Assembly (NCBI GenBank): GCA_041485125.1
Contig: JBGPIT010000292.1
Span: forward strand, 1-6,436
Direction of reading: 5' to 3'
DNA: 6,436 nucleotides
Source of the DNA: JBGPIT01 sp041485125
GTDB taxonomy: Bacteria > Desulfobacterota > Binatia > UTPRO1
This document shows positions 1 to 4,408 of this stretch, in pieces (position 1 is the stretch's first letter; every line of letters begins with the position of its first letter). The position numbers and the translations under genes were made by a program. Below the pieces are notes generated by a model. The model was given only the letters and a program-made list of their open reading frames with translations. It did no database searches and was not told the DNA's origin.

Positions 1-609
1 CTGCGCATCGACGTCGGCACCGAGACGCCGGCGATCTTCGCCAAGGGCCTGCGCAACCCGTACCGCTTCAGCTTCGATCGTCTCACCGGCGACCTCTACA
101 TCGCCGACGTCGGCCAGAACCTTTGGGAGGAGGTCGACGTGCAGTCGGCGCCGCTCACCAGCGGCCTGAATTACGGCTGGGACATCTTCGAGGGCAATCA
201 CTGCTTCGAGCCGGAGCCCCTCTTCCCCGACTGCTCGACGCCACCGCCGGACACCACGTTCCCGGTGCTCGAGTACTGTCACGGGCAGAGCGATCTCGAA
301 TGCGACGACCACCCACGCGGCTGCTCGATCACCGGCGGCAACGTCTACCGCGGCTGCCGCATGCCGGACCTGCACGGCAATTATTTCTACTCCGACTTCT
401 GCGGGGCCTTCATCCGGACCTTCCAGGGCGTGAGCGGCGGCGCGGCGCAGAACATCGTCGATCGCACCAGCGACGTGCAGTTCACCGGGGGTGACTCGAT
501 CGCGAGCGTCGTCGCCTTCGGTGAGGACGCGCGCGGCGAGATCTACATCGTCGACCACGGCAGTGGCGGCTTCGACGGCCGCGTATTCAAGATCGTCCCC
601 GGTAGCTGA
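1..609 (+). CDS. PQQ-dependent sugar dehydrogenase (glucose/sorbosone dehydrogenase family), C-terminal part
   Basis: The reading frame is open from the first base and ends at TGA 607-609, so only the last 202 residues are visible; the start lies upstream. The sequence shows hallmarks of the soluble six-bladed beta-propeller GSDH family (Pfam GSDH type). These are GLRNPYRFSFD (visible residues 16-26), GDLYIADVGQNLWEEVD (30-46), GLNYGWDIFEGNHCFEP (55-71), then a GCSITGGNVYRG blade motif, MPDLHGNYFYSDFCGAF, and a final blade with GEIYIVDHGSGG and RVFKIVP. Family members oxidise sugars or related polyols with PQQ, usually in the periplasm or outside the cell. Several cysteines in the middle (C68, C78 and those around ECDDHPRGC) fit disulphides in an exported protein, but the signal peptide would be outside the window. 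The exact substrate cannot be read from sequence; many homologues are annotated only as sugar dehydrogenases. Family assignment is confident, substrate is not. Confidence 0.9.
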   Translation: MRIDVGTETPAIFAKGLRNPYRFSFDRLTGDLYIADVGQNLWEEVDVQSAPLTSGLNYGWDIFEGNHCFEPEPLFPDCSTPPPDTTFPVLEYCHGQSDLECDDHPRGCSITGGNVYRGCRMPDLHGNYFYSDFCGAFIRTFQGVSGGAAQNIVDRTSDVQFTGGDSIASVVAFGEDARGEIYIVDHGSGGFDGRVFKIVPGS

Positions 610-635
610 GCTGCGGCGAGCGATACCTACGCGCT

Positions 636-664
636 GGCGCCGCCCGGGGTGACCGGGCGGCGCC
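636..664. terminator. GC-rich hairpin between convergent genes, possible bidirectional terminator
   Basis: A perfect 12-bp inverted repeat, GGCGCCGCCCGG (636-647) and CCGGGCGGCGCC (653-664), encloses a 5-base loop. It sits between the stops of the sugar dehydrogenase (+, ends 609) and the nitroreductase (-, ends 713), where a shared terminator is expected. Neither strand has a T-tract after the stem, so it is not a canonical intrinsic terminator. It may act as a U-less terminator or as an RNA 3'-end stabiliser. Confidence 0.5.
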
Positions 665-712
665 GCGCCGTCACCCGCGCAACGAGCGTGGCTGGGTTCT
701 GCGGCGCGCGCG

Positions 713-1390
713 CTACGCGGGACGGGCGCGACGCTGGTCCCAGCCGTCCCAGTAGGTCACGTCTTGCACAGGCTCGCGCGCGGTCGGACCGAACTTGCCC
801 TCGGGATAGCCGATCGGCAGCAGGGCGACGGTCTCGACCTCGGGGGGGATGCCGAGGCGCGATTTGATCTCGTCCTCGTGCAGGAGGTGCAAGGTGGTGA
901 GCGTGGCGCCGAGATCGTAGGCACGGCACGCGAGCAGCATGTTCTGCACGGCGGGGAAGATCGACGCGTAGAGCCCGGCGGCGTGGCGCTCGCGCAGGCG
1001 CTCCTGCACGTAGGTGAGGTCGCGCGGGGTCATGCACACCAAGATCAGCACCGGTGCCTCGTGGAGATGGTGTGCCAGGTGGGTCGCCGCGCGCGCGAGC
1101 CGCATGCGCTTCTCCATCGCCTCGGGTGGCGGCGGCGCCTTCGACGTTGCCGCCGCGTTGGCCTCGACGTAGAGATCCCAGGCGCGCTTGTAGCGCTCTT
1201 GGATGAAACGTTTCAGCTCCGTGTCCTGCACGACGACGAACCGCCACGGCTGCGAGTTGCCGCCGCTCGGCGCCTTCGTGCCCGCCTCGATGATCTTCCA
1301 GATCAGCGCCTCCGGCACCGGATCGGTCTTGAGGCGCCGCATCGACCGTAGCGAGTACATGGTCTCGAAGAGTCCGGGCTCTTGTGTCAT
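713..1390 (-). CDS. nitroreductase family protein (FMN-dependent)
   Basis: With the ATG at 1390 this is 225 residues, normal for the nitroreductase fold. The N-terminus carries the FMN-phosphate motif RSMRRLKTDPVP (15-26). Next come APSGGNSQPWRFVVVQD (40-56), the central helix IFPAVQNMLLACRAYDLGA (144-162) and the C-terminal LPIGYPEGKFGPTARE (191-206). Family enzymes are cytoplasmic flavoproteins that use NAD(P)H to reduce nitro groups, quinones or related acceptors; the natural substrate here is unknown. The frame stays open upstream, with an ATG at 1414 and a GTG at 1474. I prefer 1390 because homology begins there (LFETMYSLRSMRRL) and the extra residues look unlike the family. No Shine-Dalgarno sequence precedes any candidate start. 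A TTGACA box at 1425-1420 with a weak -10 would place transcription initiation at about the 1390 ATG, so a leaderless message is possible. It is divergent from the methyltransferase at 1480. Confidence 0.88.
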   Translation of the reverse strand: MTQEPGLFETMYSLRSMRRLKTDPVPEALIWKIIEAGTKAPSGGNSQPWRFVVVQDTELKRFIQERYKRAWDLYVEANAAATSKAPPPPEAMEKRMRLARAATHLAHHLHEAPVLILVCMTPRDLTYVQERLRERHAAGLYASIFPAVQNMLLACRAYDLGATLTTLHLLHEDEIKSRLGIPPEVETVALLPIGYPEGKFGPTAREPVQDVTYWDGWDQRRARPA

Positions 1391-1396
1391 GCGGTT

Positions 1397-1425
1397 CCAA
1401 TAGGAAGGTCGCATGACGGTGTCAA
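1397..1425 (-). promoter_or_regulatory. candidate sigma-70-type promoter for the nitroreductase gene
   Basis: On the minus strand a perfect TTGACA (1425-1420) is followed, after 17 bases, by TATTGG (1402-1397), which matches the TATAAT consensus at only three positions. Initiation about seven bases downstream would fall on the ATG at 1390. The site lies in the short divergent interval between the nitroreductase and methyltransferase starts. It overlaps the alternative ATG at 1414, which would be excluded as a start if this promoter is used. Evidence is motif match and position only. Confidence 0.3.
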
Positions 1426-1479
1426 AGGAGCGGGCCCCTTCACCCGCGGGGGCGATCTGATACGAGCGCTGCACGGACG

Positions 1480-2397
1480 ATGACCGTCGCCGGACCGGGA
1501 ATCGATGGCGGCGAGCGCGGCTGCCCGCTCTGCGGCGGCGCGTTCGCCCCCTCGTTCGCGCTCGGCTCGAGTCGCCTCGGGTACTGTAGACGCTGCGAGC
1601 TCGGACGGTTGATCCCGCTTCCGAGCGAGGATGAGCTCAGCGCCCTCTACGAGTCCGCCACGTATTTCAGCGGCTCCGACGACGTCGGCTACGCCGCCTA
1701 CGAGGCCGATGCCCCGCAGCGCGTCCGCACCTTTCGCGCCAAGCTCGCGCTGCTCCTACGACACGGGCCGGTCCACGCGCTGCTCGACGTCGGCTGCGGG
1801 CCGGGCTACTTGCTGCTCGAGGCTCAGCGCGCCGGCATCCGCCGTGCCGTCGGCGTCGATCGCAATCCGCGGGCGGTCGAGCACGCGCGCCGTCTCGGCG
1901 TCGAGGCGCACGTCGGCTTGATCAATGCGCTGCCGCGTGAGCCCGTCTTCGACGCGGTGGCCATGCTCGACCTCCTCGAGCACGTCACGGATCCGTTGTC
2001 CTTCCTGGAGGAGGTCCGCGCACGCCTCCGTCCCGGCGCACGGGTGCTGATCATGACCCCGAACGTCCGTTCGATTCTCGCACGGGTGTCCGGTTCTCGA
2101 TGGGTCTCGTTCAAGGTCCCCGAGCACGTCTACTACTACAGCCCGCGGAGCCTTGCGGCGCTGCTACGTCGAACCGGCTTCGAGGTCGTGACGATGCGCC
2201 CCAGCCATCAGTACGCAACCGTCGCGTTCGGCCTTGACCGCCTCGGCCGCATCGCGCCGCGACTGGCGCGGATCGCGAACGTCGTCGTGCGGGCATGCCG
2301 TCTGCATGGAGGCGTGGTTCCCGTTCCGAACGGCTGCATGGACGCCGTCGCGAGGGTCAGCATCGGGCACCGTCAAGATGTCGTCGACTCCGGATAG
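1480..2397 (+). CDS. class I SAM-dependent methyltransferase with N-terminal zinc-type CxxC...CxxC motif
   Basis: The gene encodes 305 residues. The N-terminus holds CPLCGG (C15, C18) and CRRCELG (C36, C39), a four-cysteine zinc-ribbon-like knuckle. It is followed by the linker PLPSEDELSALYESATYF (47-63) that commonly accompanies this methyltransferase type. The Rossmann core has motif I LLDVGCGPG (101-109), the acidic ribose-binding strand VGVDRN (124-129, D127), FDAVAMLDLLEHVTDP (157-172) and LRPGARVLIMTPN (183-195). A C-terminal block PEHVYYYSPRSLAALLRRTGFEVV (214-237) is typical of the Methyltransf_23/UbiE-like group. Such proteins methylate sugars, lipids or small molecules and often occur in glycan or surface-polysaccharide loci; the substrate here is not determinable. 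The only plausible start is ATG 1480, which has no clear Shine-Dalgarno. It starts about 90 bp from the divergent nitroreductase, so the two may share a control region. The downstream gene is 377 bp away and probably a separate unit. Confidence 0.88.
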   Translation: MTVAGPGIDGGERGCPLCGGAFAPSFALGSSRLGYCRRCELGRLIPLPSEDELSALYESATYFSGSDDVGYAAYEADAPQRVRTFRAKLALLLRHGPVHALLDVGCGPGYLLLEAQRAGIRRAVGVDRNPRAVEHARRLGVEAHVGLINALPREPVFDAVAMLDLLEHVTDPLSFLEEVRARLRPGARVLIMTPNVRSILARVSGSRWVSFKVPEHVYYYSPRSLAALLRRTGFEVVTMRPSHQYATVAFGLDRLGRIAPRLARIANVVVRACRLHGGVVPVPNGCMDAVARVSIGHRQDVVDSG

Positions 2398-2490
2398 ACG
2401 GTCGCAACTGCACAAATCGGAATGTTTTTCTCGGGGCTACCTGCAAGTCTTACAAGCCAACGAGACCCGAACGTTTCGCCTGTCGGAAAT

Positions 2491-2525
2491 TCTGCGTTTT
2501 CATCACATGAGAACGCTAACGCAGA
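2491..2525. repeat. overlapping inverted repeats (two mutually exclusive hairpins)
   Basis: GCGTTTTCAT (2494-2503) and ATGAGAACGC (2507-2516) form a 10-bp stem with one G-T pair around a CAC loop. The same left flank, TCTGCGTT (2491-2498), is also perfectly complementary to AACGCAGA (2518-2525). The two pairings share bases and cannot coexist on one strand. The element ends 11 bases upstream of the sigma-54-like site, so an operator or activator-binding site is one reading. An RNA switch is less likely, because it lies upstream of the predicted transcription start. Confidence 0.45.
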
Positions 2526-2536
2526 CACTGTACCCG

Positions 2537-2551
2537 TGGCCCAGTTCTTGC
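2537..2551 (+). promoter_or_regulatory. candidate sigma-54 (-24/-12) promoter
   Basis: The sequence TGGCCCAGTTCTTGC matches the TGGC...TTGC halves of the RpoN consensus TGGCACG-N4-TTGC exactly, with the invariant GG and GC spaced by 10 bases. It differs from consensus at two internal positions. Initiation would be near 2562-2564, giving an untranslated leader of about 210 nt before the ATG at 2775. If real, the operon would need an activator ATPase; a palindromic element lies just upstream at 2491-2525. No good sigma-70 promoter was seen in the interval. The evidence is a motif match only. Confidence 0.4.
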
Positions 2552-2763
2552 GTGGCGACATCGCACACAAATGCGAAGACCGTTCCGTCATATTGTGGCT
2601 ATCAGCTGCCCACATGCCCAGCTATATCGCTGGGTTGATGTTCGTTTCGGGCGGCGTTTGTGGTCGATGTGCTGAAGAAGTATGCATCGCCGGCGCGGGG
2701 TCACTCCGCCGGTCGCGCGCGGCGTGAGATGTCCGCATCGATTGGAATCTGCATCGGGGGAAA

Positions 2764-2769
2764 GGGAGG
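2764..2769 (+). promoter_or_regulatory. ribosome binding site deciding the start at 2775
   Basis: GGGAGG lies five bases before ATG 2775. The in-frame ATG at 2682 has no comparable site, and its extra 31 residues are Arg-rich and would precede the signal peptide. This selects 2775 as the true start. Confidence 0.8.
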
Positions 2770-2774
2770 CGAAC

Positions 2775-3569
2775 ATGCGTAGGGCAAGCACGATTGTTTG
2801 GGCCGCGGGAGTGGCGCTGATCTTGGCCGCACCGGCTACCGGTCGCGCACAAGAGCGAGCGTACACGTCGACCGAAACGACCGAGTCGAAATCATACACG
2901 GCAGCGGAGACGACCGAGTCGACCACGACGACGAGTGGACCGCGCTCCTCGCTCACGTTGTACGGTGGTCTCTTCGGCAACAAGAGGTACGTCCAGGGCT
3001 GGGAAGGCCTCGCGCTCTCGATCGGCGTCCACGAGCGCGTGTCGCTGCTCGCCCGCATCACCGGCATCCACATCATCGACTCGGACCGCTTCCGTGAAGG
3101 GGATTCCGGGATCGGCGAAGGCGGCCTTGCCTTCCACGTCGCCGACAACACCACGCTCTCGGTCCTCGGCGGCACCTATTTCGGCGACATCGACGATCCG
3201 ATCATCGACGGCGCCTTCTCGACCGCGCAGCTGGTCGCCGACCACTGGATCTACTTCCAGGCCGGCGGCCTGTACGGCTTCGACAGCAACCGCTGGCAAG
3301 CGATGGGCTATCTCAGCACGCCCATCACCGACCCGAACGAGGACCTGATCCTCTTCGGTGGCGTCGAGACCGTGATCTACAACGAAGGCCAGTTCCGCAT
3401 CGACGGCGAGTTCGTGCCGAACCCCGACAGCCGCGACGTCAAGTTCCAAGTCGGCCCCGTCCTCGCGCTCTACAAGCGTGCGTGGGACGCGGGTCTCCGG
3501 CTCGGCGTCGGCGGCGGCGACTACGGCGTCTACGGCACCATGTCGCTCTGGAAGACGTTCAGCTTCTGA
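2775..3569 (+). CDS. putative outer-membrane beta-barrel protein with Thr/Glu-rich N-terminal linker, function unknown
   Basis: The gene encodes 264 residues. An N-terminal Sec signal peptide is clear: MRR, a hydrophobic core of about residues 7-19, and probable cleavage after A25 (GRA|QE). The mature protein opens with a low-complexity Thr/Glu/Ser stretch (26-54) containing two copies of an 11-residue unit, YTSTETTES (30-38) and YTAAETTES (41-49). From about residue 57 the sequence alternates polar and hydrophobic residues in short strands rich in Gly and aromatics (LTLYGGLFG, LALSIGV, LSVLGGTYFG, IYFQAGGLYGF, LILFGGVETVIY, FQVGPVLALYK, AGLRLGVGGG). It ends in WKTFSF, and a terminal Phe is the usual outer-membrane assembly signal. 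About 10-12 strands seem possible. I do not recognise a named family; a porin-like, structural or adhesin role cannot be separated. It is first in an apparent operon with the polyproline protein 32 bp downstream. Confidence 0.75.
   Translation: MRRASTIVWAAGVALILAAPATGRAQERAYTSTETTESKSYTAAETTESTTTTSGPRSSLTLYGGLFGNKRYVQGWEGLALSIGVHERVSLLARITGIHIIDSDRFREGDSGIGEGGLAFHVADNTTLSVLGGTYFGDIDDPIIDGAFSTAQLVADHWIYFQAGGLYGFDSNRWQAMGYLSTPITDPNEDLILFGGVETVIYNEGQFRIDGEFVPNPDSRDVKFQVGPVLALYKRAWDAGLRLGVGGGDYGVYGTMSLWKTFSF
2862..2921 (+). repeat. imperfect 33-bp tandem repeat encoding YT(S/A)(T/A)ETTES
   Basis: Two imperfect copies start at 2862 and 2895, with a period of 33 bases (11 codons). The best conserved core is ACGACCGAGTCGA in both. 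They form the Thr/Glu-rich linker just after the signal peptide of the putative barrel protein. Confidence 0.6.
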
Positions 3570-3586
3570 ATCGTGCGCGAGGAACG

Positions 3587-3594
3587 AAGGAGGA
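3587..3594 (+). promoter_or_regulatory. strong ribosome binding site for the polyproline protein
   Basis: AAGGAGGA ends seven bases before ATG 3602, close to the ideal anti-16S match. It fixes the start at 3602 rather than an upstream in-frame start at 3482, which would overlap the preceding gene and add an Arg-rich segment ahead of the signal peptide. Confidence 0.85.
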
Positions 3595-3601
3595 TTTCGG
3601 T

Positions 3602-4336
3602 ATGAGAACCGCAGTGCGACTGCTGTCCATAGCAGTGGTGACCGTGATCGTCGCGGGCAGCACCTCCGCGTCGGCGTACGATCGCAGCCGCTACTACTCG
3701 CAGAAGTTCGCGCATTTCCCGCGACCCGTCACGACGACCGAGGAGTTCATCCGCGTCTACGATGCCGGTGAGCGCGGGCGTATGAACGCGAACCCGCAGG
3801 ACTACGCCGATGCGCTTCACAAGGGCGGCTGGACCGAGAGCGCCGACCCCGCCGAGGCGCGGCGTTTCCTCGGCACGCTCGAGGCGCGACGGGTGACCGA
3901 GGAGAAGGAGTACCGCACCTGGCGTATTCTCCGCGCGCGTCACGGCAAGGAGATCATCGTCGACAACGACTTCTATCGAAGGACCAAGGTCGGCGAGTAC
4001 GCTTTCTTCGATCCCAAATCGGGCGCGCTGGTGATCTTCGCCGATTGCGGCAACCCGGTCGACGCACCGCCGAAGCCGGTTGTCGCCGTAGTGCCGCCTC
4101 CGACATCTCCGCCGCCGGCACCGCCCGCACCGATCAATCCGTTCCCAGAGTACCTCGGCCGGGCGATCCCATTCTTCGCACCGCGTGCCGTGGCGCCACC
4201 GCCACCGCCTCCTCCGCCACCACCACCACCGCCACCGCCTCCTCCGCCGCCACCACCACCGCCACCGCCGCCACCGCCGCCGCCGCCACCGCCGCCGCCG
4301 CCGCCACCGCCGCCACCGCATCTGCCGTTCGACTGA
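3602..4336 (+). CDS. secreted protein of unknown function with C-terminal run of 41 prolines
   Basis: The gene encodes 244 residues. A Sec signal peptide occupies residues 1-25 (hydrophobic core LLSIAVVTVIVAG, cleavage after ASA). A compact, charged globular region follows (about 26-155). It includes an acidic/aromatic segment TTEEFIRVYDAGERGRMN, a helical stretch DPAEARRFLGTLEARRVTEEKEY (82-104), and a strand-rich block EIIVDNDFYRR and GEYAFFDPKSGALVIFADCGNPV (131-153). That block contains the only cysteine, C149. Residues 156-198 are Pro/Ala-rich with a short aromatic interlude (FPEYLGRAIPFF), then 41 uninterrupted prolines (199-239) and the tail HLPFD. I do not recognise the globular domain. 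A polyproline II rod of this length would extend about 12-13 nm, enough to cross much of a periplasm. The gene follows the putative barrel by 32 bp with its own strong ribosome site and is followed by an intrinsic terminator, so the two form an operon. Translation should depend strongly on EF-P. Confidence 0.8.
   Translation: MRTAVRLLSIAVVTVIVAGSTSASAYDRSRYYSQKFAHFPRPVTTTEEFIRVYDAGERGRMNANPQDYADALHKGGWTESADPAEARRFLGTLEARRVTEEKEYRTWRILRARHGKEIIVDNDFYRRTKVGEYAFFDPKSGALVIFADCGNPVDAPPKPVVAVVPPPTSPPPAPPAPINPFPEYLGRAIPFFAPRAVAPPPPPPPPPPPPPPPPPPPPPPPPPPPPPPPPPPPPPPPPPHLPFD
4196..4318 (+). repeat. 123-bp CCN tract (41 proline codons) containing a 30-bp tandem duplication
   Basis: The tract is 41 consecutive CCN codons: 22 CCG, 15 CCA, 4 CCT and no CCC. 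Within it, ten codons at 4202-4231 are repeated at 4232-4261 with a single A/G difference at the sixth codon; both units carry the CCT-CCT pair. The remaining 19 codons (4262-4318) are only CCG and CCA. This points to growth by tandem duplication or slippage. Confidence 0.9.
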
Positions 4337-4347
4337 TCCGAGTCGAC

Positions 4348-4381
4348 AAGAGCCGCGAGTAACCCTCGCGGCTCTTTTTTT
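4348..4381 (+). terminator. intrinsic terminator of the two-gene operon
   Basis: GAGCCGCGAG (4350-4359) pairs perfectly with CTCGCGGCTC (4365-4374) around a TAACC loop, and is followed by seven T (4375-4381). The preceding AA can extend the stem to 12 bp. It lies 11 bases after the stop of the polyproline gene. The minus strand lacks an equivalent T-tract, so it mainly serves the + strand operon, although the opposing metH stop is close (4409). Confidence 0.93.
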
Positions 4382-4408
4382 GCGGTCCGGTCGAGCGGGC
4401 GGCGGCGA

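Larger units (their letters stand above)
2398..2774. other. 377-bp low-GC non-coding leader region with several inverted repeats
   Basis: No convincing gene lies between the methyltransferase stop and the ATG at 2775. Short open frames on both strands lack ribosome binding sites and recognisable protein patterns. G+C is about 52% over 2401-2640, well below the coding regions. Visible structure includes a sigma-54-type match (2537-2551), overlapping hairpins at 2491-2525, TCGCA/TGCGA arms (2561-2565, 2572-2576), CCCAGC/GCTGGG arms (2617-2622, 2629-2634), and a GC-rich stem CCGGCG/CGCCGG (2690-2695, 2707-2712). No U-tract terminator for the methyltransferase gene is seen. The region most likely holds the promoter and a long 5' leader of the downstream operon. 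Confidence 0.6.

Noticed and set aside
627..1400. 257-codon open frame on the - strand overlapping the nitroreductase
   Set aside because: Arg/Ala/Pro-rich translation typical of an out-of-frame reading of GC-rich DNA; the nitroreductase frame has all family motifs.
2617..2634. CCCAGC/GCTGGG inverted repeat as a terminator of the methyltransferase gene
   Set aside because: Only a 6-bp stem, no following T-tract, and 220 bases past the stop; kept only as a minor leader structure.
2658..2686. TTGTGG-N17-TATGCA as a sigma-70 promoter for the barrel operon
   Set aside because: Only three matches to each consensus hexamer; not better than chance.
2422..2727. Open frames of about 100 codons or fewer in the 2398-2774 intergenic region, including 2422-2727 (+) and 2373-2615 (-)
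   Set aside because: Random-looking translations, no Shine-Dalgarno, and three or more alternative frames of similar length because the region has lower GC.
2682..2774. Upstream in-frame start for the barrel protein
   Set aside because: It would put 31 Arg-rich residues before a clear signal peptide; GGGAGG precedes the ATG at 2775.
2588..3175. 195-codon - strand frame across the leader and the barrel gene
   Set aside because: No recognisable protein pattern and no ribosome site; overlaps a well-supported + strand gene.
4196..4318. CCN tract as a CRISPR-like or satellite array
   Set aside because: It is an in-frame coding low-complexity tract with no spacer-repeat alternation.
3530..4321. 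263-codon - strand frame with a long Arg/Trp run opposite the proline tract
   Set aside because: Antisense reading of CCN codons gives Arg/Trp low complexity; no ribosome site, and the + strand gene has a signal peptide, strong ribosome site and terminator.
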